This document shows, in pieces, positions 11,225-23,170 of a stretch of 52,608 nt of DNA (within the stretch, counting starts at the first letter, position 1; the number at the start of each line of letters is the position of its first letter). Source of the stretch: Theodoxus fluviatilis (lineage: Eukaryota; Mollusca; Gastropoda; Cycloneritida; Neritidae); NCBI GenBank assembly GCA_034096865.1, contig JAWQFJ010002802.1:177425-230032 (forward strand), read 5' to 3'. The translations under genes were made by a program, and so were the position numbers. The notes beneath the pieces were generated by a model, which made no database searches, was not told the DNA's origin, and worked only from the letters and a program-made list of their open reading frames with translations.

Positions 11225-13132
11225 AATCTTAAAAGCTAGGCACCTCTCAAGCTGCCTCGCTCAATCTACGCTCGTCTACGATTGGCTCGATAGCAAGCAA
11301 AGAATGAAACTGCCCATTCGGCGAGATCTGCGTAGATCTACCGAGATCTTCGCATTTTCAAACCCGCTCCAGGGGCCCTTTTTTCAAGCGGAACCTTTGA
11401 CCTCTGTGGATGACTGTTCAAACTGCGATAGCGGCCTTTACTGGCTCTTCCAGACGACCAGAGCAAATATTTTAGCTAGACAAAGGTTTGTAAGAAAAAT
11501 CTGCATTAGAGGCTATCAAAAGGAAACTTCAAAAACCTATGCCGCAGTGTGCCACCGGAGAGCGAAATGCTTGGATTCCTGCGATATAAAATACAGCTGT
11601 TTAGCCCTAAAACCTCTCACAGGACATCCCAAGGCAAAACAACAGCAATGCAGCAAGAGAAGTATTTCTTTCTGAAAGCGTCAGAAAACGGGAACTGGAC
11701 TTTTTTTTGGTCTAAAACAGTGACGGCACATTTGTGTTTGTGTGAATAAAAAATGACCACTTCTCTCTCTGTGAAGACCCGATGGTGACTTCGGAAGTTC
11801 ATAAGCAAATACGTGTACCGTTGTATAATTAACATGCGTAGTGCCGTAGATTCAGATTGCATTTGTATTAGAAGTAGATGATGTTTACAACATTGCGACC
11901 CAGGAAATGCCAAATTTACAATAGACCCACATGTTGTTTGAAATGTTGACAGCTGTGAGGTGTTTTTCCCCACAATAAACAGCGCTACTGGCTTAGAGTT
12001 AAACCACCGATGGATCTCAAACGTCATTTGTTTACTTTGAAACTAAATTATTTATGAGAAAAAAGATGTAAATGTTACATTCTTTGAAAATACAAACATC
12101 TCAAGGAAATAATCCCTCTGTGGGTTAGGGGCAAGAAGAGGCACAGAGCGTCTCCCTTCGAGATTCACAAAAGGTAAAATAAATAGGGATTTCGTGGATT
12201 GACTCGCTATTACGCTGACTAGTTCCGGTGATTTCGAGATCAATGACTTCACATAACCTACAAAGGCTAAGATGCCGTAAAACCGCATTCATTAATTCAT
12301 TATCATTCCTCCCTCCCTCTCTCCCTCCTCCATTCATTCATTCATTCAAGAAATGAAGGATGCATAGAAGGAAAAGGCGCGACACTCGCTGGTGCCAGAA
12401 TCAGAGTCGTCTGTATTTCAAATCTCGAATTGTTCATGCTGAGATGACGATGAAAAAAATGTTACCGTAGTTTTTTTATATTTTGTTTTCCTTGCACTAA
12501 AAATGCTTCGGTTGAAAGCTAAAGCATCTGTTCCCAACCTCAGGGAAATCTGTGGACTAGCTAGTTAAAGCCAAGATTCAGTTCTGCAGCGCAGTATCTA
12601 CAATCCTGCTTGTAGCAGTCAACTGCATAGTCTGAAGATTAGCAATCTAATATACAAGAATTTACACACAACGACATATGAATTAGATACGGGAAAACAT
12701 AATTTTCACCGTGCATGATTGCTAGCATATCTTTTTCCACGTATTTCACAGCTGAGTTTAGGCAGTGTCACATTGGCACATGCTGAGGCATTGACATTAT
12801 TATCAATACCTCCGGTTCGTAAATCCAAAGAAGAAGCAATTACCTGTGTCTGGGGGCTATTGCACATGCCAGGTAATGCATACGTCATTCTCTCCACATA
12901 AGCACAACACAATTCAAAAGATCAAGGAGTGGTAGAAGGTAGGTACTTTCTAGCCAAATGAAAATTGACTAAAGACAACAGGAAACACTGTTGTATGCAC
13001 TAATTAACCCACGATTTCACAACTCTAAGCACAATGCAGATCAAGTTGAATTGTGAATCATCAAGTCAATCAAAAATGTGAGAACAAATGATCATAAAGC
13101 TCATACCAGTTTGACGTGTAGTCCAAAGTAAA
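11225..13132. other. Unassigned DNA
   Basis: Holds an unrecognised 123-codon plus-strand frame (11304-11675) and a 136-codon minus-strand frame (11617-12027); neither shows a domain. Small CATT runs occur near 12330-12348. Nothing else is supported. Confidence 0.35.
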
Positions 13133-13999
13133 ACAAGAAGGGCAAAGCCCATACGACTCACATGATTGACATTGACCTTTATATGACCTTGACCTTCAGA
13201 TGACCTTCAAGGTCAAGGTCAAACAACTAAACCTACCAATGACATCATACACTAAGAAATGCTTGACACATTTTTCCTACCAAAACACATGTGACCTTGA
13301 CCCAAGGTCAAGGTCATCCAAGATCATGCAACACAAAGCTGTTAATTCAAGACATAGGAAGCACAATGGTGATTATTGGCACTTTCTACCATGAGATATG
13401 GTCACTTTTAGTGGTTCACTACCACATTTTGGTCACAAGGGTCAAAGTGACCTTGACCTTGATGACATGTGACCAAATGTGTCTCATCATAAACGTATAA
13501 CATGTGCCCCACATAATTATTAAGTTTGAAACAGTTATCTTTCATAGTTCAGGGTCAGGGTCACTTCAAAATATGTATACAATCCAACTTTGAAGAGCTC
13601 CTGTGACCTTGACCTTGAAGCAAGGTCAACCAAACTGGTATCAAAAGATATGGATTACACTGCCCTATATACCATATATAGGTCAGGTATCCAATCTGAA
13701 AAACTTTAGAGGAAATTGAGAAAATGTGAAAAATGACTGTTTTTTTAGACAACATGTATGGCCCCTGCGACCTTGACCTTGAAGCAAGGTTAAATCACTA
13801 TTTATGTTTTTTGAGGCCTTGTCATCATACACCATCATGCCACATTTGGTATTGATAGACTTAATAGTCTCCGAGAAAAAATCCAACGATAAAGATTTTG
13901 GACGCCCTGACGCCCGGACCGGACGCCTGGACCAGACCCCCGGACGGACGAAAAGGGTGAGTACATAGACTCACTTTTGCTTCGCATGTGAGTCAAAAA
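13133..13999 (+). mobile_element. GACCTTGACC element, copy B
   Basis: Full-length copy, 867 bp, with intact left hairpin start, paired GACTCACATGC / GCATGTGAGTC arms, a shortened GGACGCC microsatellite at about 13900-13945 and the 3' hairpin. It lacks the TTTCAT that follows TTTTGGTCACA in other copies (near 13438). No target duplication is visible. Confidence 0.85.
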
Positions 14000-14555
14000 T
14001 CCATTGAGGAAAACACACAACTCACAGACAGAACCAGCGTCCTCACAGTTAGCAATCCAATGGAGGCAATCTTCACACCTCCTGGTGACAAAAAGACGAA
14101 ACAGTCTCTGCCGGAAGAGGAGTTGGTTCAGTCTCTGGATGAAGGTGAAGACAATAAAGCACTTGCTGAAGGTAGATTGCAGTTGGAGAGTCCAAGCATG
14201 AATGATGAACGCTGAGCAGACGTCCAGTAACGTTCATGGGAGAATGGCGTTTAAGTGAAGGGGTCTTCTGCTTGAGGATTGCAGGCAGGCTTCTGGACTG
14301 AGCAAAAAGTCACATTAGCGCTCTCACACCACTGAGGCAAGGGGAAAAGAGCAGTGCCTCCTACTGCGGGCCGATTTGAGCCTCTGAAGTGACTGCTTGC
14401 AACAAATGCCAAATGGCGTCCCAGAGCAACCCAATTTATACAACTCAGTCTCGCAAAGCATGCTGGGACAGCTAAGTGCGAATTAAGACCAAAAAAACAC
14501 TTTACAGGCATTCACTGCAGCACAACATGGCGGACTTCCCGCTCTGGTTCCCGCC
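14000..14555 (+). other. Unassigned, with possible terminal exon
   Basis: A TCCTCACAG acceptor-like site ends at 14049 and an acidic, exon-like frame follows to a stop at 14213-14215 (…EEELVQSLDEGEDNKALAEG…). It could be the last exon of a plus-strand gene whose intron contains copy B, but no family is recognised and no partner exon is seen. The remainder to 14555 has no features. Confidence 0.25.
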
Positions 14556-14670
14556 AACAGCTTTGTGTTGCATGACCTTGGATGACCTTGACCTTGGGTC
14601 AAGGTCACATGTATTTTGGTAGGAAAAATGTGTAAAGCATTTCTTAGTGTATGAGGTCATTGGTAGGTTA
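14556..14670 (-). mobile_element. GACCTTGACC element, internal fragment
   Basis: 115 bp of the element's left-central part in minus orientation, from AACAGCTTTGTGTTGC to CATTGGTAGGTT. It includes the TGACCTTGACC palindrome. Both termini are missing, so it is a truncated relic. Confidence 0.85.
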
Positions 14671-16993
14671 TAATTCCTAAATCAAGAATGTATCGCCAAT
14701 TATTAAATCCACCACCTGCCCAATGTATCAGAAGGTGTAGAGCCGTGATTGGCACATCTAACTAAATCAAATCTAAAAAAACAATCCTTCTACTACCATA
14801 ATTTCTAACAAGCCCTCTTCATGTTGTTTCCCGCCTTCAGCCGCAACAGGAGGGATCGTCTTAAACTCGACAGTGCATGAAGCTTGACTATGAATTCAAC
14901 ATTAAACCATCACAGGCAGGCAGTCAATCTTAATAGAAATCTTGTATATCTCCCACGATTTTCTTCACACTTGACATCAATCTTTGAATAAGCAGGATGG
15001 GAATTGAAGGGGAAAAAGCATAAGGACACTGCATACAGGACGAGGATGTCTGTGACAGGGCACTGCCCGAGAGTAGAGTGCAACATGATGTCGGTATTCC
15101 ATGTCTCCATCATCAGCTTGGCTGCTGGGCTTTCGGGCCTTACTGCAGTATCTCCGCCTAGGCGGTCATCTAGGGGCACGGGGATTAAGGTTTTGAGTGA
15201 TAAGGATCCTTGGAAGCAATGAATGATCGTAGAACCCCAATAACGGTTTATTTCAAAGGCAAGAAAAGCTCAGAAACAAAGTATGTGGCATATCTTTGAT
15301 GCATTTGAAATTCTTCCTCGAGATGACTGATAAACAACTTCTAACAAACCTTCAAGTTTCACTGACACAATAATACTGTGTACACTATAAAACAGTTCGT
15401 TTGTGGCAGAATGACCATCTTTTAAGGCTTTGACTGCAAAGAAGAGAAGTTTTCAACTGTTGGCTTTGTAAACCTGACAGTTTTGGTAACAACAGATTTG
15501 TAAGAAAAGAGGAAGGCATAAATCTCAAATTCAGTATTCGCCGAAGAAAACGTACATCATTTTGACTGCCCGGACAAATCTGGCCCGTTCTAATTTGAAT
15601 GTTTAAAACAGTAACGGCATAACGAATATCCTAACGGAGAGATTATATCCACAAGACAAATCGCTCAATGAACTCCTTAAATGAGTGAAAACCTATCAAT
15701 CAGCCTTGAGGGGTCTGCGAATTGTTAGCAAGGGAAATTCTTCCGACTAGAAGGCAGAAAGTCTGCAATGCTTGAGTTACATTAAACCCTTTTAAAATCT
15801 ATATAATTCACTAGTGTGATATAACATTAGAGGCTTGGCTTCATAAAAAGGAAACAACTCTTCTTTTTTCCAGCTAAACGACCCACTTGCCAACAGGCTA
15901 ATGGTTTTCTGAAGAATTTTCTTTGATGTTTCCCCACTCTTTAAAAGAAGACGTTAAGCGAAAAGTGTTGTTCATGAATAAAAGAGTATGTCCGCAGGTC
16001 ATACCTGAGTTGGTGTCTAAATTACACCAAGCGCACTGTTGCAAATACTTTCCTTAATGTGTCCACTCTCAGAGTAAATTTGTTTTCTTGGTCGCTCAAT
16101 ATAGGATCTAAACGGCTTCTTATTCTGAAGACTTTTAACCGGCTTTGTCTTGTTGAATGACTCGTGGGAGAGACACACAAACGACGCTCGTTGGGAAGAT
16201 CTACACAGAACATTCCACAGACGTATCGAAAAAAGACTAAATGACACTTTGAGAAACTTTCTAACTGCGTTATCGATACAGGAAAACCAATGTCGACCTT
16301 GGAGGACCCACATATTATTTTCTCCAAAACGCGGCCTTCAAACAAAAGACTCGGGAATGTGGGTGCAAACCATGGACAACCTTTTTCTCAGAAAATTCCT
16401 CAAAAAAAGTTATGTCAAAGGCGGCAGAATACACTGACAAATCTCTGGTTTGTGTGTCATGAAATGCACCCTTTTCCCCACACACGCAAGGACATTATTT
16501 CTGTGCATATGATGCACTCCTGTTTTGAATGGTTGCGTAAATGACAAGAGAAGTCTGCTGGGAGGAATGATATAAAATAGATCCGTTTTGCCGCTGGAAT
16601 AACACGCAACCCGAGTAAAGTAGAAGACACCTACCTCGAAAGTATGAATGGTATGCAGTTATGCGATGAACAGGCAGGTAAACAAGCCAGCGAGTGAGCA
16701 AGCAAGCAACGAAGCGAGAAAGGATACGAGAGAGCAAGGAAGCAAGCACATAACAGATATATGAATATACACCCGATGAAAAATGCAAGCATGCAAACAC
16801 ATGCAGGACTAAGTGAGAGGATGCACCAACAAATTAATATACAAGAAGACAATAATGAACCGAATGCTGTCAGTCCAGCAGAAAATAAAGCTAATGTTGC
16901 GGAAGAATGTAAAGTGATATAATCGTGTAAGATTGTTCGTGTTTGTGGAGGTGGTTCGTTTAAGTAGCTAAAGAATTGAGTATTGCTTTAACG
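14671..16993. other. Unassigned DNA
   Basis: Over 2 kb of AT-rich sequence without recognisable genes. Overlapping frames at 16017-16437 on both strands have no recognisable domain. An AATAAA reads on the minus strand near 15247, but no upstream exon is identified. Confidence 0.35.
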
Positions 16994-17562
16994 TGTTGTG
17001 CTATGGGAAAACGGACGCGTTCACCTCTCTTTGTTCTGCCCTGAACAAAGGCAGGTGAGCGCGTGAGTACGGATGAGTCACCAGGCTTTTGTTAGTTGGG
17101 GAGGGGGTAGGTGTGGTCATTGCTCTTTGTTGTGGATAGGGGGGTGGGGACTTCAAGCCTCCCTTACTTCCGATGCTGTAGGTAACTGGCCCTATGATTG
17201 GATCCCAGGGGTGGAAACGGAAGGGCCTGATGGGGGAATAGTCAAGCAGTATATATACATTGTCGATGCTATGGTACGAGCGTGAGAGCGCCGAGCAAAA
17301 ACATGTAGGAGCGAGGAGAGCTCGTGGGGCTGTTGGCGCGTGAGAGCGCAAATGTCAGAGGTGTAGGAGCGTAGAAGTATACTCGCCGTCACTGTATGCC
17401 ATGTCCAGTCCGGAATAAACACTCTGAAAGGAACAATCGCCTGTGTTCAACTTCCTACCATTCCTGACGCAAGTGAGGACGGACCGCAAGCAGACCACCG
17501 AGCAGCGACACTGGAGTCGGGAGGCGCTGGAGAGGTCAGTGGTCATTATTGTTTTCGTAACA
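16994..17562 (+). mobile_element. Possible solo LTR
   Basis: The block begins TGTTGTG and ends CGTAACA, giving TGTT/AACA termini. Inside, TATATATA at 17250-17257 is followed about 160 bp later by AATAAA (17414-17419) and a further 140 bp, an arrangement resembling U3-R-U5. No second copy, internal coding region or clear target duplication is found, so a TATA promoter with a nearby polyA-like hexamer is an alternative. Confidence 0.35.
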
Positions 17563-18189
17563 CTAACTTTGACAACTTCTTTCAAAGGGTAGGTAGACGA
17601 TAATGGCTACCTAATTGTCCCAGGACAGTTCCCTGGAGTGTACACAGTGACCACAGAATGTATCGCATCAAAGAATATAAGTAAACAAAGAACGATCATA
17701 ACGCGCGCCTGTGCGAAACGAGTGATGTCAGCGCCCCCAAGCGGCTGTGGCGGTGCTGCAGTAAACAAACATGGCGGAAAGCAGTCGAACTTCGAAGACG
17801 AATTACAAGAACAAAAGTAGTTCGGGCAATCATTGCAACAGGCAATTATTATGAAACTTTCACACGTGTAGTGTGACATGTACATGTATAGAGTAATGCG
17901 GAGTTTTTAAAATTGTATTTTACAGTAAAATTGCTTACAAGAACCCATAACCTTACCAGGCATAGTTACTGTGTTAACAGTAGTGATGGTTGTACAGCAG
18001 AATCAAGGATTGCCAGCGTAAAGCGAAGCTTTACAGTTGATGGGACACTGTACAGTTGAGAGTCGGGTCTACGGCGGGTCTACGTGTGTGTGTGATGACT
18101 GTCAGTGGGGCAGACTATAAGACAACAACACGCATTAAAGAAAAGAAAAAGAGTAATCTATTAAAGAAAAGAAAAAAAGTAATCACACA
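17563..18189. other. Unassigned, with 26-bp tandem duplication
   Basis: No gene is recognised. A short frame begins ATGGCGGAAAGCAG at 17771 and runs 27 codons, perhaps an N-terminal exon. Two copies of a 26-bp AAAGAAAAG-containing unit lie at 18134-18159 and 18160-18185, directly beside element copy C. Confidence 0.35.
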
Positions 18190-20134
18190 ACAAGAAGGGC
18201 AAAGCCCATACGACTCACATTGTTGACCTTGACCTTTACATGACCTTGACGTTCAGGTGACCTTCAAGGTCAAGGTCAAACAACTAAACCTACCAATGAC
18301 ATCATATACTAAGAACTGCTTTACACATTTTTCCTACCAAAATACATGTGACCTTGACCCAAGGTCAAGGTCATCCAAGGTCATGCAACACAAAGCTGTT
18401 AATTCAAGACATAGGAAGCACAATGGTACTTATTTGCACTTTCTACCATGAGATATGGTCACTTTTAGTGGTTCACTACCCCATTTTGGTCACATTTCAT
18501 AAGGGTCAAAGTGACCTTGACCTTGATGATATGTGACCAAATGTGTCTCATGATGAAAGAATTTTATGTGTACTACACTCTTATACTATTATTATTATCT
18601 TGTCTCCTGCTTTTGGTTTATGTTTGGTTTAAATTAATTTCGTTTTTCGTGTCTCGGAAGGCTTTTAGCCGTGGGCCAACACCTTTTGTGAATGTGTGTA
18701 CATGTATTATAATTTTGATATTTTTATTTCGATATTGTTTCATAAAATTATTTAATTCACAGGGTTTTCCCTTGTCCTTTCTTTTGAGGTGTGTACATAT
18801 ATATGCCATATAACCCTGAGCAGCATTCACACTTACGTGTGGAAGATGTATACACACTCTTATAAAGTTTGGATGAGATATCGTCCATAGTTCAGGGTCA
18901 AGGTCACTTCAAAATATGTATACAATCCAAATTTAAAGACCTCCTGTGACCTTGACCTTCAAGCAAGGTCAATCAAACTGTATCAAAAGATAGGGATTAC
19001 TTTGTCCTATATACCATATATAGGTCAGGTATCCAATCTGAAAAACTTCAGAGAAAATTGAGAAAATGTGAAAAATGGCTGGGTTTTTTTAACATTTATG
19101 GCCCCTGCGACCTTGACTTTCAAGCAAGGTCAAGTCACTGTGTATGTTTTTGTACGCCTTGTCATCATACACCATTATGCCAAATTGGGTGTTGATAGAC
19201 TTAATAGTCTCCGAGAAAAATCCAACGTTAAAGTTTTTTACGGACGGCGGGACGCTCGGACGCCCGGACGCCGAGACGCCAGGACGCCCGGACGGACGAC
19301 AGGGATGACCTAGTATGAAAGTATAACATGTGTACTACAATGTTATGAAGTTTGGAAGAGTTATCTTTCATAGTTCGGGGTCAAGGTCACTTCAAAATAT
19401 GTATACAATCCAACTTTAAAGAGCTCCTGTGACCTTGACCTTGAAGCAAGGTCAAGTCACTATGTATGTTTTTTGAGGCCTTGTCATCATACACCATCAT
19501 GCCAAATTGGGTGTTGATAGACCTAATAGTCTCCGAGAAAAATCCAACGTTAAAGTTTTTTACGGACGACAGGACACCCGGCCGCCCGGCTGCCCGGACG
19601 GCTGCCCAGACGCTCAGACGAACAACACTGGTGACCTAGTATGAAAGTATAACATGTGTACTACAATTGTATGAAGTTTGGAAGAGTTATCTTCTATAGT
19701 TTAGGGTCAAGGTCACTTCAAAATATGTATACAATCCAACTTTAAAGACCTCCTGTGACCTTGACCTTTAAGCAAGGTCACTCAAACTGGTATCAAAAGA
19801 TAGGGATTACTTTGCCCTATATACCATATATAGGTGAGGTATCCAATCTCAAAAACTTCAGAGAAAATAGGGAAAATGTGAAAAATGGCTGCTTTTTAGG
19901 AAACATTTACGGCCCCTGCGACCTTGACCTTGAAGCAAGGGCAAGTCACTATATATGTTTTTGTACACCTTGTCATCCTACACCATCATGCCAAATTGGG
20001 TGTTGATAGACTTAATAGTCTCCAAGAAAAATCCAACGTTAAAGTTTTTTACAGACGCCCGGACGCCCGGACGCCCGGACGGACGAAACGGGTGAGTACA
20101 TAGACTCACTTTTGCTTCGCATGTGAGTCAAAAA
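18190..20134 (+). mobile_element. GACCTTGACC element, copy C, expanded
   Basis: The longest copy at 1945 bp. Its ends are standard, but the 3' core is present in three modules: about 18885-19313, a shorter one 19376-19625, and 19700-20095. Each module carries a TTCAGGGTCAAGGTCAC-type start and a GGACG-rich end, joined by GACCTAGTATGAAAGTATAAC-type links. A foreign 268-bp insert sits at 18586-18853. Module number therefore varies between copies, as in HINE and pearl-type elements. Confidence 0.85.
18575..18864 (-). mobile_element. 268-bp retroposon-like insert in copy C
   Basis: The insert (18586-18853) is flanked by a perfect 11-bp duplication ACACTCTTATA (18575-18585 and 18854-18864). Removing the insert and one duplicate restores the sequence seen at this point in other copies (TACTACAATGTTATGAAGTT). 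Read on the minus strand it ends in an ATA-rich tail beside the duplication, the layout of a SINE-like or truncated LINE insertion. It has no protein resemblance. Confidence 0.75.
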
Positions 20135-21066
20135 GAGCAAAGAACAACAAACCAAAGGAACGATAAATTTGACAATAATTATGACCATGCAAAGCGGTGT
20201 AAAAATTTCATAAGTTCCCTGTAATTCAATCGACAACCAACGCTCTTTAGCTCACTAATCACTATTCAATGGGGGAAATTAATTCCTGAATAAAATTTAG
20301 CATTTTAGCATGCTGCAATAGTCTGGTTTTACGATTCAGTCACCAACAGCAGAAACTTGAATATCATTAAAAGGTCTGATGGTTGGGTGAATTAAAAAAG
20401 ACAACAAACAGTAGAATTTCACTTTTTTCATTCACCAATTCCGTGTCAATTGTAAGCTCTATATCACAATGTAGACGGGAAGAAAATGTGCATAAATACC
20501 AGCTTTATTGCAGGGAGTCATTTTGCTACATATTACACGGTAATTTTGTTGACAAATGTGCTCGGGATTAATGAGAAATACGCCGATACATTCGCGCAAC
20601 ATCGTCTGTATTTACATGTTGCACTGTGGTCTGTTTACCTCTCTTGATCTGCTCAACAGCGCAGCCGCTTGAGAGCGCTGCTTTTCAAGCGTCATCGCGT
20701 TTCGTATAGGGGAAGCCTCGGATGCGTATTCTTTGTTTACTTCCATTCTTTGATCGCATTGACTTCAACTGAGGAGAGACTGAAATATCTTGGGGTCACT
20801 GGATTGTATCTGACAACAGAATGTTCATTATGCATCATTGTCTATTCCAAAATAAGCAGGCAGTGGTTGCAGAGAGAAAAAATAATGTCCTCATTGCAAG
20901 GCTGCAGAAAAAAGAAAACGTTGTGCGAATAAATGGGTATATAAGCCACGAACAAACAATTCAAAGCACGTGCTTTTATGATGACCGTGACTAAATCCTG
21001 TGCAACAGATTGTCGGTCTGCGCAGGCGCACACATACTAGGGAGATATAGACACATACGCAAGCAT
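20135..21066. other. Unassigned DNA
   Basis: About 930 bp with no recognisable gene, RNA or repeat. Confidence 0.4.
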
Positions 21067-21141
21067 GCACACACACACAGACACACATACAAACACACAC
21101 ACACACACAAACACACACACATACACACACATACGCACACA

Positions 21142-21184
<43 letters not shown>

Positions 21185-21197
21185 CCACACTCCCACA

Positions 21198-21235
<38 letters not shown>

Positions 21236-21290
21236 CACACACATAAACACACACACACACGCACGCGCACACGCACACGCACAGGCACAT
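21067..21290. repeat. (CA)n microsatellite
   Basis: About 220 bp of CA repeat with scattered T, G and C interruptions (CATA, CACT, CACG). Cys/Val and Thr/His open frames come from the repeat. Confidence 0.95.
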
Positions 21291-21364
21291 CACCACCACT
21301 ACCACCCCCTCCTCTACGCTAGTACATTACCGCAACAGTCCCATGAGCGTGTACGCGCAGTCAC

Positions 21365-21646
21365 GGAAGGCCGGCACAAGTGTTCCAATGCCTTCAGTTT
21401 GAAAATCAGTGGTGGGGTGGCAAGTGGGTTAGGGAAGGCCGGCACAAGTGTTCCAATGCCTTCAGTTTGAAAATCAGTGGTGGGGTGGCAAGTGGGTCAG
21501 GGAAGGCCGGCACAAGTGTTCCAATGCCTTCAGTTTGAAAATCAGTGGTGGGGTGGCAAGTGGGTTAGGGAAGGCCGGCACAAGTGTTCCAATGCCTTCA
21601 GTTTGAAAATCAGTGGTGGGGTGGCAAGTGGGTTAGGGAAGGCCGC
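21365..21646. repeat. 68-bp minisatellite, four units
   Basis: Units start at 21365, 21433, 21501 and 21569 with GGAAGGCCGGCACAAG, and a broken fifth begins at 21637. Copies are nearly identical; GGGTTAG/GGGTCAG is one visible variant. The low divergence suggests recent or ongoing amplification. The 93-codon frame across it is repeat-driven. Confidence 0.95.
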
Positions 21647-21649
21647 TGC

Positions 21650-22288
21650 AACTTTAATGACTACGTCTTCCATTATTCAAAACACGGACCCTTTCAACAT
21701 CCCCAGAGGAAGTCGCCATTCCATCTTCAACGGGCATAAGCCACCCATTGCCCAATAAAAGCTCAAGCAGAGAGAAAGACTACAATTATTTTGAAAGCAT
21801 ACTTTGACGGAAAGGGGTAAAAACAATCCTGCATTTTTTCCCATGCTGCACTCGCTGAGAAACTCACGACCTCTTTGCAGCTGTTAGTCCACAACAGGTG
21901 GTGAGATGGAGACTATACGGACTCTTTAATTGCATGTTTGAACAAGAGAACAACACATGTTGGTATTCCTCACTCAAACCTGATATTGTAATGCATGGAA
22001 TAATGCATACGTATGGCTGCCCATTTCGTCTTTGGAATTGTCCAACCTATTCTACTCGGTCAGACCAAAGACACTATTTAACGGGACCGCCAGTTTCGCC
22101 GAATAGCGAGAGAGGCAGTGATTCGCGGGAACATCACTTCCGGTGAGTCACTATTTTACAATAGCTGCGCTGTTCGCTCTCCGATGAAAGCTCACTAACT
22201 TATAATATTATTTAGTCAGGCTGAAGAATACTTCTTGATGACAAGTACAGCACCTACACCATTGCAATAAAACTAACGGCAATACTGA
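21650..22288. other. Unassigned DNA
   Basis: No recognisable gene. A plus-strand frame at 21898-22146 (82 codons) has no domain. Confidence 0.35.
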
Positions 22289-23170
22289 ACAAGAAGGGCA
22301 AAGCCCATACGACTCACATGCTTGACCTTGACCTTTATATGACCTTGACCTTCAGGTGACCTTCAAGGTCAAGGTCAAACAACTAAACCTACCAATGACA
22401 TCATACACTAAGAAATGCTTTACACATTTTTCCTACCAAAACACATGTGACCTTGACCCAAGGTCAAGGTCATCCAAGGTCATGCAACACAAAGCTGTTA
22501 ATTCAAGACATAGGAAGCACAATGGTACTTATTGGCACTTTCTACCATGAGATATGGTCACTTTTAGTGGTTCACTACCACATTTTGGTCACATTTCATA
22601 AGGGTCAAAGTGACCTTGACCTTGATGATATGTGACCAAATGTGTCTCATCATAAACGTATGACATGTGCCCCACATAATTATTAAGTTTGAAACAGTTA
22701 TCTTCCATAGTTCAGGATCAGGGTCACTTCAAAATATGTATACAATCCAACTTTGAAGAGCTCCTGTGACCTTGACCTTGAAGCAAGGTAAGCCAAACTG
22801 GTATCGAAAGATAGGGATTACTTTGCCCTATATACCATATACAGGTCAGGTATCCAATCTGAAAAACTTCAGAGAAAATTGAGAAAATGTGAAAATGACT
22901 GTTTTTTAGACAACATTTATGGCCCCTGCGACCTTGACCTTGAAGCAAGGTTAAATCACTATTTATGTTTTTTGAGGCCTTGTCATCATACACCATCATG
23001 CCACATTTGGTATTGATAGACCTAATAGTCTCCGAGAAAAATCCAACGTTAAAGTTTTCGGACGCCCGGACGCCCGGACCGGACGCCCTGACGCCCGGAC
23101 GCCCGGACGCTCGGACGGACGAAAAGGGTGAGTACATAGACTCACTTTTGCTTCGCATTTGAGTAAAAAA
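22289..23170 (+). mobile_element. GACCTTGACC element, copy D
   Basis: 882 bp with standard left end. The right arm is mutated (GCATTTGAGTAAAAAA instead of GCATGTGAGTCAAAAA), weakening both the hairpin and the subterminal pairing. The GGACGCCC microsatellite at about 23060-23118 is among the longer ones. Confidence 0.85.

Noticed and set aside
18257..18536. Conserved 62-64-codon frames (MTFKVKVKQLNLPMTSY… and MTLTQGQGHPRSCNTK…) recurring in many element copies as a possible small-protein family
   Set aside because: They overlap each other in different frames over the same DNA, are missing or broken in copies A, B and G, and simply track nucleotide similarity of the element.
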